Assembly (NCBI GenBank): GCA_000827265.1
Contig: KN834779.1
Span: forward strand, 436,969 to 500,968
Length of the DNA stretch: 64,000 nt
Reading direction: 5' to 3'
Source of the DNA: Collybiopsis luxurians FD-317 M1
Lineage: Eukaryota; Basidiomycota; Agaricomycetes; Agaricales; Omphalotaceae
Shown: positions 11,922 to 22,811 of the stretch, one piece after another
Layout of the letters: every line of letters starts with the position of its first letter
Numbering within the stretch: the first letter of the stretch is position 1
Made by a program: the position numbers and the translations under genes
Notes under the pieces: generated by a model
The model's database searches: none
Seen by the model: the letters and a program-made list of their open reading frames with translations, nothing else
What the model was told of the DNA's origin: nothing

Positions 11922-13053
11922 TCAAATAGCAAACTTGCTCAATAGCCCTTTCAAGTACTTGTCCGAAGAGCTGTTCTTTCCACCACCACCGCTGCCAGAG
12001 TCCTTTTCGATCCGTTTGTAGTTCTTCTCGAGCGTTTCGATGGTACGTTCGGCTCGGGAGGGGAGAGCTCTAAGCGAATCGAGGACAGGGTCGGCTTGAA
12101 TAAAAATCGTATAGGTCGTCAACGATTGAATGAAGGGCTGTCAAGGGGTAGCCCTTGGCGGGGGTTGAGGGGGGGGGCAGGGATCCACGCTGCTTACCGA
12201 GTTGATCTAGAGCCTTTTCAAAATCCATACAAAGCTGATCGCGTCGAGCGTGAGCTTGTTCGAGTTGTTTGAGTAGGTTTTGCATCTTGGCCTGTAAAAC
12301 CGATCAGAGATGAAGTGCATATATGCACGCTTTTTTCCAACTGGCTAGAGCGAAACGATACGGATACGTACCTGCGATGCAACGTACGCCTTTTTGATCT
12401 CGTTATGCCCGCTAATCGTTACCGCTTCCAATTTCTTGCATCCTTCGTCGAACTCCAGTATACCCAACGCGTATCCATCGTCGACTTGGTGGTGAAGAAT
12501 TTGATGGGCGCGTTTGACGGTGTTGACGGCGGGTACGAGGGTGTCTGCGATGTCGTCTAGGAGGTCTTTGGAGTGGTGGGTGAAGGAGGTTTGGAGAGAG
12601 TCTACGAGGGAGATGAGTTTGATGTTGTGTTTGGATTGTTGGTCGGCGCTGGAGAGGGTAGCGTAAGGAATGAATAGGAAGAAAGAAATGGGTGTACGGA
12701 CTCATCGTGAAGGAGATCGGATACCAAAGTCTTTTCGTCTTCCCACATAAAGGTTGGACGTTCTGTTTCTTCTTCTTGTTCAAAGTCTTGATCGTCTGCA
12801 TCTGCATCTTCATCTGAATCTTGATTGGAAGAGAGAAGGTCGTGGTACGCTGAACGACAGTATTCCGGAATGGGTGGAAGGGCGTGCCGCGGACGCGGAA
12901 TGATATGTCGCGCCGAAACGCGTCCATTTGCTCTAGTTCTGAGTGGAGAACGTTTGAGAACTGAAGAAGAGATAAGCGAACGAAAAAAATTGTAGAAAAT
13001 ATAATACTTGAAGCAGGAGACTTTGATTTTTTGAGAAACTTTGAAGGAGCCAT
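11922..13053 (-). CDS. coiled-coil protein of unknown function
   Basis: Five exons (13008-13053, 12702-12960, 12372-12648, 12198-12291, 11922-12094) give 282 residues with every junction in frame. A basic N-terminus (MAPSKFLKKSK) leads to a proline/arginine segment (IIPRPRHALPPIPEY), then an acidic block (DSDEDADADDQDFEQEEE). From about 100 to the end it is largely helical with heptads (AKMQNLLKQLEQAHARRDQ, AERTIETLEKNYKRIEKD) and a glycine linker near the C-terminus. I do not recognise a family; the layout would fit a kinetochore or cytoskeletal adaptor, but that is a guess. It diverges from the G-gamma gene across 220 bp. The stop lies about 400 bp from the RPC1 stop, tail to tail. Confidence 0.75.
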
Positions 13054-13273
13054 GGAAGAGGAGCAGCAAGGGACGGAGCCCTAACCCTAAAAATTTGATA
13101 AGCCTGTCAAAAAAAATATGAGCGGCTTTTGATCTCTCCTTTGCATTTCCCCATCAAATCAAGGTTCACACCGTATCCCTGACCAACCCATAGACCCAAT
13201 TCCCCCCTTCTCTTCGTCTCTTTCTCTCTTCTTTTTCCTTATTGCTTCTTCTTAATTTTCAACCACCACAACC
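13054..13273. promoter_or_regulatory. divergent promoter with CT-rich leader
   Basis: The 220-bp gap separates the start codons of the coiled-coil gene and the first G-gamma gene. Before the G-gamma ATG lies a long pyrimidine tract (about 13,205-13,255, TTCTCTTCGTCTCTTTCTCT type) and then ACCACCACAACC, typical of highly expressed basidiomycete leaders. No TATA box is evident. Confidence 0.5.
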
Positions 13274-13878
13274 ATGAATGCTCGGCCTCATAAAGTAAGC
13301 GACAACCCTTTCATCCAACTCGTACCTCTTTCTAACCCGGTCTGACTCCCATCCCAACAGCAATCCATGTCCGAGCTCAAGCTCCGTAGACTGGTAGAAC
13401 ATAACCAGAGGCTAAAGGAAGATTTAGCTAGACCGAGAGTCAGGGTCAGTGAGGCTAGTTCGAGGTATGTTATTGCCTACTTTTGGTCGTACCAGCGGAA
13501 TCGTTTAATTAAAAATTATTTCATTTAACAGTCTGATTCGGTATTGCAAAACAACAAAGGACCACCTCGTAAGTCTTCTGCTAGAGCATATCTCGTCGTT
13601 CTGGCTAGGGGTTCGAGGCGACGGAACAGAGTAGATTCCTCCATCCGTCCGTCCGTCCGTCCATCAGCGCGCTTATCCATCCTTCCTTCTGTCTTTCTAC
13701 TTGCTCTCACACTCAACTCTTTTACTTTAAACAGATTCCTAGCGTTTGGGGTCCAGTGGGCAAAGGTACGCCTATGCCCACCCCTTCTCCTAACTTCCGC
13801 CGGTCTAACTCTCCTAACTCTCCAGGCGAAGATCCATACGCTCCTCCGGCGCAGGGTTGCAACTGCACATTAATGTAA
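13274..13878 (+). CDS. heterotrimeric G-protein gamma subunit, paralog 1
   Basis: Five exons (13274-13294, 13361-13464, 13532-13568, 13735-13765, 13826-13878) give 81 residues. The core [21 protein letters not shown] is the GGL-type helix that pairs with G-beta. [17 protein letters not shown] and [14 protein letters not shown] follow. The C-terminus GCNCTLM is a CaaX box for prenylation with an extra Cys two residues before it as a possible palmitoylation site. In mushrooms this subunit acts in pheromone or nutrient GPCR signalling at the plasma membrane. Intron 3 (166 nt) is long for this window and carries a GTCC repeat. A second gamma gene faces it 1.8 kb away. Confidence 0.9.
13645..13664 (+). 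repeat. CCGT tetranucleotide repeat in a G-gamma intron
   Basis: Four to five CCGT units in a row within intron 3 of the first G-gamma gene. The complementary GGAC run recurs at about 15,102-15,118 between the two gamma genes. Confidence 0.8.
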
Positions 13879-15682
13879 AGCTCCTTGCTGCTCTCTTTTC
13901 ATCATTTTTTCTTTCGCCGGATTCCTTTCTGTATGGATACAAAGAGGCAGGCATCCTTTGAGCCTAGCTTGTGATATACTGGAAAATTCACGTTCGCAAG
14001 TAGCTTGCTTGAACACCCCACACTCGTTTATAAACCCAAACCCAATCAAGTACCCACCTCTTGACACCCCACTCGAAAAGCCTCATTACTTTTCGTTATC
14101 GTCATCCATCACCATCCGCTATTTTATTCTACCGACACCTTTTTTCTCTACCTTATACGTTGTTTATATCTCTGTTTTCACACTGTTTTTTTTTTATTTC
14201 TCAATCCAAGGAATTTCCTCACTTTAAACTTGCAATACTTACCTCCAGTTCAATCATACCGCAATCGCTCAGTTAGGCTTGTGTTTTCCGATATATCCGA
14301 TATCCGCTGAGGACCCACGCACGCCACGCACACATTCAAATTACACACCATCATACGAGAGCATACGAGTTGCACAATTTTTCTTCTTCTTTCGTTGGCA
14401 TTTTATCATCGTTCCTTTTTCGTGTATAAATTGTGCAATTGTGTGGCCCTTTCTTTTCTTTTCTTTTTCCTCGCGACGAGTACGTGTTCAATTAAACAGG
14501 ATTTCGGAATTGCCTTGCCCTGTCGAGTCTGGACTGTGGACACTTCGGGAATTAAGGACTTTTTGAGCGACGTTACCTTACCACCTGCAGTACGTTGTAC
14601 GTTGGTTGTACGTTGGTATGTCGGTATGTAAATGGCCCAGGCTTGACTGAGGGAGGGACGCGGGACAGATGTCATGTCAGACTTGATTACTAGCTGGTGT
14701 CGAGGCACGGCACGACTGTGAACGCGTGTCGCGTCAGGCGGTCAGGCAGTCAGTCAGTCCGCGGTTGTGGTTGAAGAACGGGTGTGGAAAATTGAAATCA
14801 AAAAAATAAGTGTTATTTGATTGATTGATCTGGATGGATAGCAATAAGGAGGAGGAAGGGAAGGGAAGGGAAAGGGAAACGAGAAAAGAAACATAAAAAG
14901 GTGGAGAATGAGGAAAGAAAAAGAAAGAGAAAGAATCCAACGATAAGTAAACTAAATGAAAGTACAACATCGATGAAACCGATAGTGAGTGAGAGGGATA
15001 CATGAAGTAAAAAAAAACTCGAGTAGAATATGTACAGCGTTCGAAAATATGAAATGAAATGAAGCGAGAGTTCCGGGTAAAAAGTCATGGTTATAGTTAT
15101 AGACGGACGGACGGACGGGTGGGCGGTCGGGCGATCATGGTTCATGATTCATGATTCATGACAGAGGGATGGGTCGGGTCGGGTCCGAGGGTGGGACGAG
15201 CGGTGGTGTGTAGAGGCTGAGGCACGAACACAGCATTCCCGGATTGGGGAATGGATACGTATCGGTGTAGATAACCAAGCAAAAGAAAGAAAAAGAAAAC
15301 AAAATAACCACAACAATAGCAGGATGGAAGGATAGAAGATAGAAGAGGAGAGGGGGGCGGGCGATCATAAATATTTATGATACGTGAAAAAAACGAGATT
15401 GAGATTGAGAGATAACTGATAAAGGTACAAGATTCGGTGCAGTGCGGTGCGGTGCGCGGAACCCCCACATAAAAAAAAAGATTTTTTCCGGAAAGTCGAG
15501 GGGGAGAGAGTCGGGGGAACGTTCAGTTTAACAAGCGTGCGTTAAGCGTCGGGGGTCCGTCCGTCGTCCACATACGGCCATTTTCGTATCGCGACCGACA
15601 CGGAGCGGCGGCGGAGGTAGGGGGGGGGGGGGAATGTAGAGGGCAAGGGAGGCAAGGCCTCGAGGGGTAACCCCTTGGGCCA
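13879..15682. other. long gap between convergent G-gamma genes
   Basis: No gene is seen in 1.8 kb. It probably holds both 3' UTRs. Low-complexity tracts include CT-rich DNA to about 14,500, a purine-rich stretch at about 14,850-14,940, a GGAC run at 15,102-15,118, three TTCATGA units at about 15,140-15,160 and an 11-base G run near 15,620. All open frames here are short and compositionally biased. Confidence 0.6.
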
Positions 15683-16211
15683 CTATTGTATCGAGCAACA
15701 CTTGCTTCCAGTTTCTTTGTATGGGTCGTCACCTACAAACCAACAAGCGTCAATGATGACGTCCTCCCCTCGAGCAGATAAGACGCACTATTCTGACCCC
15801 ACACTGACGGTACCAAGTGATCTTTTGTCGTCTTGCAATATCTTATAAGACTGCGGAAATGGAGGGAAGGGGGTGAGGGTTCAGTCAGTCAGTCAGTCAA
15901 CCCGTCAAGCCAGAATCGAAGAATCTAGGAACTAGGAACAGCGGTAACGACAGAAAGATTCGAAATTGCAATCGCAAAAGAACCGCGGAACCAGCGCACA
16001 CGAAAACGAAAAACGTAATAACATAGGACGGACAATTGACATGGCACCACCACAAGTCGCTGGACACATTGAGAGAAGCTCACCTAGCACTAGCCTCGCT
16101 AACCTTCACTCTAGGCCTCGCCAAATCATCCTTTAACCGCGCATTATGCTCCAAAAGCCTCCTCAGCTTCAACTCTGACATGGCCTGACGTCCTCCAGTC
16201 CGAGTACTCAT
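15683..16211 (-). CDS. heterotrimeric G-protein gamma subunit, paralog 2
   Basis: Exons 16084-16211, 15789-15850 and 15683-15732 give 79 residues. The helix [21 protein letters not shown] and then [29 protein letters not shown] align end to end with paralog 1. The tail KCCSIQ is a CaaX box (CSIQ) with a directly adjacent Cys. It has fewer introns: the VPSVWG segment is in the same exon as TTKDHL, whereas paralog 1 splits them, and no intron interrupts the N-terminus. The two gammas differ at the N-terminus and CaaX, so they could differ in membrane targeting. A CAGT repeat lies in intron 1 (about 15,882-15,898). Confidence 0.9.
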
Positions 16212-17255
16212 TTTTTTAATTCAACAAAGAAAGAAAACCGTCAAACTGAGACTTTACGAATCGAATCCGAATATCCGAATCACGGACAGGTGGGTACTGG
16301 TAAGATAGAAATGGTGCAAAGAGGGAGAGGTGGTAAAGTCCTGCGGGAGGGGGCGGTTGTCAAAAGGTAATGAAATTGGTTCGGGTTTGGAAAAAGATGG
16401 AGCGAGCTGACGAACTGAATGAATTATTCGGAAATCAATAAAAAAGGTACAGGGTTATATATCCCATTTCGATAAAAAAGGTCATATGCTTACACGGAAT
16501 TGACAACCAACAACTAGAACCCAATGGTGCGGAACAGAAGCGGAAGCAGGAGCAGAACTAGAGAGAGGCACTCGAAATTCGAGAGATAGAAGGAAAAAAA
16601 GTCAGAGAGACGGGTTAGCTGCACTGCACGTAGGCGTTGCGGCGGTCGCTTTATATACGGGTTACTCAGAGTCACTGCCAGAACGCCGCGAGGCTTATAT
16701 CCGAATCGGCCAAAAATCCCACCCGAATCAAGCGCATGGGAACTGAGCCAATGAGACTCTGTATCCAACATCAAAAAAACACATCAAAAGGATCTTAGCT
16801 TGGGGAATGATTCAGACTAGGAGACGCTCAAAACTAACATCCTCATCATATCAGTCGAGTCTAGAGAAGCTACTCCATATGCCCATGTCTCGCTAGAATT
16901 AGACGGCATGTGTGGGACGATTTAATTTCGCGCAGTAACCGTCAGTTAAAGTAAGCTCTGTTTACATTTAGCTCCAGAGCGTTTATTCAAAGTAACAATT
17001 CAAAAATACCCCATCTACCTCATCATCTTTCCCATGAAACGAAAGAATCATACACATACTCTATGCTTTATGAGATGCAAAAGCAAAGCCCACAAAGGCA
17101 TATCGTTGGGACGTAACTGGGAACAACCTGGTCTTTGATATTAGATCAGTCAAGTTCGACACCTATTTGACCAAACAGAGCCCAACCATATCTTCGCAGC
17201 CGGGATCTTACGGAAAGACAGGGCACGCTAGCGGATGTATGCGCAGCCTCTCCCA
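16212..17255. other. intergenic, no gene seen
   Basis: Upstream of paralog 2 there is A/T-rich promoter-like DNA with TATATA motifs near 16,455 and 16,652. The rest up to the thioredoxin stop shows only short frames without conserved residues. Confidence 0.5.
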
Positions 17256-18049
17256 CTACACCCGATTCAAAAAATTCTTCACTTCATGCTCTGGGAGCGC
17301 ACCCACAAACTGCATAACGTCTTTGCCTTCCCGGAATGCAATCACCGTCGGAAGAGCACGGATCTAACGAGACAAGAAAATAAAAATCAACATCAACAGT
17401 CAAAAATGATAGTCGATAGCACTGGTCCGGCTTGAAGAAAACACACCTTATACTTCTGACTCAATTCCATTCCGTCCTCCGATTCGGTATTCACAGTCAT
17501 AACATCCACCGGAAGACCCGTGCCTGACTTGACATCTGGATCCTTGGAAATGCGCTCGAGGATGGGGGACAGCCTGTCATATGTAAAGAAAAAAAAAACA
17601 CCGGGAATAAGAATATTAACTAGGAGCGCCCGACGTGATTGCTCGGTACATTGACTGACATATGACAAGGTTTGCACCAACTAGGCGAGCACATAGGTAG
17701 ACAAGCGAAATGGAAACAATCATTTATCAGTACACTTCATTAAACAAAAACACCGGGCATTTGAATCTCACTTGGCGTAAAAGTCGACCAGAACGAGACG
17801 TCCTTCGGACTGCGGACCGCTTGTAATTTTCTTAAAGGTCTAAATGCACAGGATGAACAAGGATGACCATGAGCTTGATGCGGCTTTGAGGGATGAAACG
17901 CGAAGCAAACTTGCACTAAAGTCCGCATCGGAATAATGCTCTGAGCGAGATGAACTAGAAGAGAACGTTCGAAGGCTTCCTGTTAAAGACCTTGAGGGGA
18001 CGGATAATCTTGAAGACTTGAGAGCTCGAAGAGCTAGTGAAGACGACAT
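17256..18049 (-). CDS. thioredoxin with mitochondrial presequence, WCKPC active site
   Basis: Five exons (17915-18049, 17772-17839, 17660-17680, 17447-17573, 17256-17363) give 152 residues. The first 45 are rich in Ser, Arg and Leu with no acid until residue 36, typical of a mitochondrial targeting peptide. The thioredoxin fold follows: LVLVDFYANWCKPC (active-site Cys 70 and 73), the Asp in VDFYA, and RALPTVIAFREGK with the cis-proline. The active site has Lys where classical thioredoxins have Gly. Exon 3 is 21 nt and encodes the active site. Intron 1 begins GC (GCAAGT), the only donor that joins the exons in frame. Likely an organellar disulfide reductase like yeast Trx3. Confidence 0.88.
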
Positions 18050-18366
18050 GATGCAAACGGGAGGAGGCGGGCTTCGAGACGACGGAGACGACGGTTATAA
18101 GCAAGAAGAATATTCAATTTTTCTCAGTCAGCTTGCGGTCAGCTACGCGCGTGACGTCACGAGATCATGTGCGCTTTTCCGCGTCGCGCCTGGCTAGGTC
18201 CAGTCTTTATATAACTTTGGCTCTAGCCATTTTATAATCACCCAAAATAGAGTCGTTCGTTAATAACTCACGTCGCTTTTATCTTCAACAGTAAGAAATT
18301 TATCACTACTATGCAAAACATGGTCATTCCTTGTACTTTCCTGCTCTAGGTTGGCTCGCGTGTTTT
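18050..18366. other. gap between thioredoxin start and amine oxidase stop
   Basis: Presumed thioredoxin promoter. A TATATAA-like element occurs near 18,208. No coding signal is seen. Confidence 0.45.
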
Positions 18367-21300
18367 TTAAAGCTCAACCTTGATTCGATGATACATCTCC
18401 GCCACCTTCCTCATCTCTTCAACACTCGCCGGTTTCTCCAATCGACCCTCGGCATCGTATGTCTTTGGCCCAGAGTATTCGAACGGAGGAGGGGTCTGTG
18501 GGATACATGTATAATCCTGCTTGACACCGTAATCGTCATACTCCCAAACATCTCCCGGAGCAGAAGGCGCTTTCATCAAAATGGCGTTCGTCGAATCCAG
18601 GGATATGTCGGAATCGAAATAGTTGAGGGGCGTCAGGAGGAAGCTAGCTCAGGTAGGTAGGTCTTAAAGATCTCCCAGCATGGTTACACCGCTGACGCAA
18701 ACGCACCTAGACATGGCCACTGTAGTTTTAGTATTCGGCGAATCTTCTGCTTGAGGCTAATTTTTTTTGCAGGCCATATTAGTTCTTTCATCTAAAATGA
18801 GACGGAAAAAACAAACCAAATGATGGGTCCCAACGTTAATCCACGCTACAAGATCTTTTTGCTCGATACTTTCACCATCAAAGAATCTATGGAAATCTAC
18901 TGTGGGTTTTCCAGGGAGGTTCATATTCCACATCGAACTCGAAGAAGGTTCGGTGTCCTTGCGAAGGGACACGGCTAGATTGTATCTAGCCCAGTTGGCA
19001 CTATTGAGGAGCCGCCGCGACCCGATGACAGTCTAGCAAAGAGTGCAAGCGTAAACTTAGAGGAATAAAGAAAGCAAGGGAATCAACTCACGTTGTGGAT
19101 GGGGGAATATCCAGCATGAATCGCATATCCACGAGGGACACCCCATGCATTAGTCTTATTTTGATTAATGATGGAAAAATGGCCTTGGAAATTCGTCGGG
19201 TACTTTAGCAGGGCTTCATCTTCCGTTTCGAGAACGTTTCTGGTTATCCTTTGTTGGATAGCTGTGCTACCCCATTCGTCATCTTCGAACCAGGGTTGCT
19301 TGACGGTTTCTTGAACGGTCTTGGTTTCCAGGACGCTGTTCTCTAACCCGGCGATATCCAAGTCAACCCTAAAGCCGATATTAGTAAATTGACGCGTTTG
19401 GAAAAGAAGCCTAAGGGTACTTGTAGTTTATAACGTGATCGTGTAGGTTCCCCACTGCTCAGAGTTTATATTAGCGTTTGGCCGGCTCTCGATTGATATA
19501 GACTGACTAGAAGCTTCTCTAATTTTTCCACCGTAGGGATCTTGGAGGGGTTCCCAATAGCCACCTTGCAGATAGCCAGACGCCGAAAGGCGAACTTCCA
19601 TAGTTCCGTCAATGTGGAACATGTAATCAAACTGGAAAGTCTCGTCAGACAATCATCAGAGAGTCATCGGCGAAACACGAACCACTAAGATTTACAAATG
19701 AGGCGCATATAAGCAAGGAACATCAGCAAGTGTAAACGCACCATAATCATAACTAAAGAGAATATCAGTGAACAATCCTTGACTAGTGGCGAAGAGACCC
19801 ACTTTCCAACAACAGAGATGCTTCTCACTGTCAACATGTACCCTTTGACCGCGCCGAATTCACCTTCCAGGTAGCCAGTATGCCGTGTGACTGGCCTTCC
19901 GGTGTCTTGTTCGAACACGCAGATAGCCTTTTCACGAACGACAGTACCGAGGGCAGAGTGCGTCGTCGCTGGAAGATAGACCGCTTCTTGCGGGCAGTCA
20001 TACCCAGGAAGCATGTCTCTTACATTAAGCCCCATGCCAAAGAAACCATCTTGCCAAGCAGTCGTAGATTGGATAGGGTCATTTCCAGCTAACAAACGGC
20101 ATAGATGAGTAGGAGGCTGGAACAACCATAGAAAAAAAATCGTTTTACCATACTGAGCTATAGCTTCTTGCGGAGCAAGCTACCCCAGACAAAGATAATC
20201 GGTGCAATTCACACAATGGGAGGTGAATGTGTTACGTACCTGATATATGATCCTTTCCCCTTTCAAAGTAATATCCCAAAAATTCAGTCCCATATCGCGG
20301 TTAAAACCGAGATACATCCCCCATCCCATCCAAGAAATATACTGCGTCGCTCGATCTACTCTGAACCTCAGCCCAGCAAAGGAAACAGAACGAGGTCCGG
20401 GAAGGTGATCAAGGTCACGAGGCTTCCCAATTCGTTTGCGCGTCGTCCACGAATAATCTGGAGGATGTGGAGAGTGTTCCGGGTTCCGGATGAGGGTGCC
20501 ATTGCGATAGGCTTCGAGAAATTCTTCGGTAGACTTAAAGACTTGGTGGTTATACACGACCTTCAGTTTTCGAATTCAGCGGAGAACGTTGCGAAAGACA
20601 AGGACACTTCTACCTTGTAAGCCTTCCATAGTGAAGTATCCGTACCGGAAATGTCGATGTACTGCCAAAAATTGATTGGATGCAACCATAGTCCAGCGAC
20701 ATTCCTCCTGAACGAGAACCACATCTTTCTGGAAGTTCCGTCAAAGCTGAATGGTCCACTTGCAGCTGCTACTAGCGTATCATTGTCTAGCCCTCTCGCA
20801 GTCGCTCCAAACAGATCCTGTGTTTCGGTGAGCGATGGGAACATTTTCAGTAGCTTGAACGTGGATATTTACTTCCAAAGCATCTGACAGGTCGGGTGTC
20901 AAAAGCAGCTTGAAGACATCCTGAATCTCCACTATGTTAACAAATCCTCGGGCATTGTAAGGAATCTCGCTTTCGTGGTAGATCTCAGTCAACTGTTTGA
21001 TACCGGTTTGCTCTCCGACTGGAAGCGGTCCGACGAGGTAGTCCTTGACAATGGGATTTTCCAGTCCACCATGTTGAATTGTGACACGAGCGTACTTGTC
21101 TGGAGCATTACCCCCAGCAAGATATTCAAGAGCATCCGCCTTGGGAGGGTAGTATGTTTCGATAAGAAATGCAACGTTATCTGAAATAGCAGCATTTGTT
21201 CCTCGAGTGAGATTTAGTCTTCTCTCAGGAGCCTCCAGCCATTTCTGGATAGTTGCGATCTCGTCCACGGTCAGAGGCGCCCAAATATTGATAGGTGCAG

Positions 21301-21547
21301 GAGGCTTTGCTTCAGAAGCCAGTGGGGCCGTGCATTTCTCCAAACTATGATCCCCTCCTGAACCGTGTAACGGTTTACTCTGAGAGATTCCATTTGGCGT
21401 TAGAAATAGAGTAGAAAGTGTAACAGTCGCGAGAACGATAATAAATCCACGGAGCAGCCACCCGTGACGCGACGTGACATGAACGTCATGATCTACGCGC
21501 CCATCTTCCTCGCTCTTGACTGGTAGCAACTGGTAACCTGCTTGCAT
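18367..21547 (-). CDS. copper amine oxidase with N-terminal membrane anchor
   Basis: Topaquinone/copper enzyme (EC 1.4.3.-) that deaminates primary amines to aldehyde, ammonia and H2O2. Exons 20873-21547, 20614-20817, 20240-20560, 20149-20179, 19803-20088, 19742-19752 (11 nt), 19683-19684 (2 nt, inferred), 19508-19631, 19421-19454, 19092-19368, 18817-19032, 18707-18756 and 18367-18643 give 835 residues. The cofactor motif NYDY is at 506-509 (Tyr 507 becomes TPQ). Copper ligands are HDH (556, 558) and the GTHHLP His (725/726) before AEDSPNT. One hydrophobic segment (about 29-50, LLRGFIIVLATVTLSTLFL) after a polar N-terminus predicts a type II anchor. Without the 2-nt exon the frame breaks right after NYDY. 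Confidence 0.88.
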
Positions 21548-21870
21548 AAATCTCGAACTCGAACAAGATGGTGGTTTTGGCAGAGGCAGAAGATAAGCTT
21601 CGAGTCATCACTCCGGTGCCGGGATAAACATCTTATTCATACTGTATTGGTCTTATCAATTCAGGGCGGAGCTTGGTACTTCAGCGCTTCAGCACTGAGG
21701 GTCTCTCTACAATCCGATTTCATTTATTTTACTACGATTTACAATGGGGCCCATGAATAGAGTAACGCAAAACGTCAATCTGAGTAGGATGTGTTAAGCA
21801 TTTGATTAACTCGCTATTCGCTTCACACAAGGGAAAGCATACACTCACTACCACGATGGTCCAAAACCTC
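21548..21870. other. gap upstream of amine oxidase
   Basis: Holds the amine oxidase promoter and the 3' end of the peptidase gene. No other feature is seen. Confidence 0.4.
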
Positions 21871-22811
21871 TCACGTGTGCTGGACGGTGACGGTGCTGCC
21901 GCTGGTGGAGACGCTAGTGAGAACTTCACCATTTTGCTCAATGTCGAGGATAACACCGCTGGAGGGGCCAAGACTCGAGGATGCAGTTGAAGCAGAAGCG
22001 CCAGTGAAGGTGACAGTTCCAAAATCAGCGAACGGAACAAGGCTGTCGCCCTCTTCGAAGTCTTCAACAATCCATTCGGCATTCTGGCCTTTGAGAGCAG
22101 CCTGTTCGGATGAAAATGAGCCTCAAGAGGTCAGAGAGGAAATTGAAGACTTTACTTACACCAGAATCGGGAGCGGTGAGTTGTTGGGTTACAGTCCTGC
22201 CAGTACCTGATGTGGAGCAGTCCTGTAAGTAAAGACCGGTGGAAAATACCCAAAAGATTCTCACTTTCGTTGATAAGTGTGGCAGTACCAGTGGTTGAGG
22301 AAGTCGCATGGACAGTGACAGTGATGACATTACCCGCAGCAACAGGGAAGTTGGAAAAGTCGGTGGCAAAGTTGGGGAACCACTCGAACCAAGCATCGAA
22401 ACTGACACGGCCACCTGAGGAAGTGAAGTCTACACCACTCTGCAAGATCGACTGCTGAGCAGTGTCTCCATCAATTCCAACCCAGGCGGAAGCGGCTCCA
22501 TTGCCCGAAGGCGTAGGAACAGTGAAAGTTCCGGTTACGGTAGTAAATGTTTGGCCCGCAGGGGGAGTCTAAAAGGGCTAGGTCAAGACTTATTCGCTCT
22601 ACCTTGACAGTCGACTTGCCTCAATCACCACACCGGACCAGTTAGTACTGAACTCGGGGTGAGTGCTGTTGCTCGCAGCGTTAGCGCTGGGGACGAAAGG
22701 CTTAGACCGACGAGCTTCACGAGCAGCAATGCGCTCAGCAAGACGCGAGGGGCGCGCAAAGGCAACGGAGAAGAGCAGAGCGCTGGATACGAAGAAGGTA
22801 GAGAGCTTCAT
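21871..22811 (-). CDS. secreted glutamic peptidase (eqolisin, MEROPS G1)
   Basis: Acid-active endopeptidase of the Gln/Glu dyad type, exported outside the cell. Exons 22620-22811, 22265-22568, 22160-22206 and 21871-22101 give 257 residues. A signal peptide (MKLSTFFVSSALLFSVAFA) is followed by a basic propeptide. The mature fold starts at NWSGVVIE. WVGIDGDTAQQSILQSG carries the catalytic Gln 107; NAEWIVEDFEE carries Glu 190. FDAWFEWFP and STVTVQHT are further family blocks. Intron 1 starts GAG|GCAAGT, a consensus GC-AG donor, and is the only choice that keeps frame. TATAAAA on the same strand lies about 100 bp before the ATG (22,912-22,918). Confidence 0.92.

Noticed and set aside
12412..13053. 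213-codon uninterrupted reading of the coiled-coil locus
   Set aside because: It reads through introns in a different frame from exon 2 on and loses the conserved helical text; the spliced model keeps all frames.
14734..15468. Hydrophobic minus-strand frames of 70-110 codons
   Set aside because: Produced by the purine-rich tract. They read as Phe/Ser/Leu runs with no start context.
19685..19760. Unspliced continuation NYDYGAFTLAD of the amine oxidase
   Set aside because: It would insert six residues directly after the cofactor motif, where the family has none, and needs a weak GTTCCT donor.
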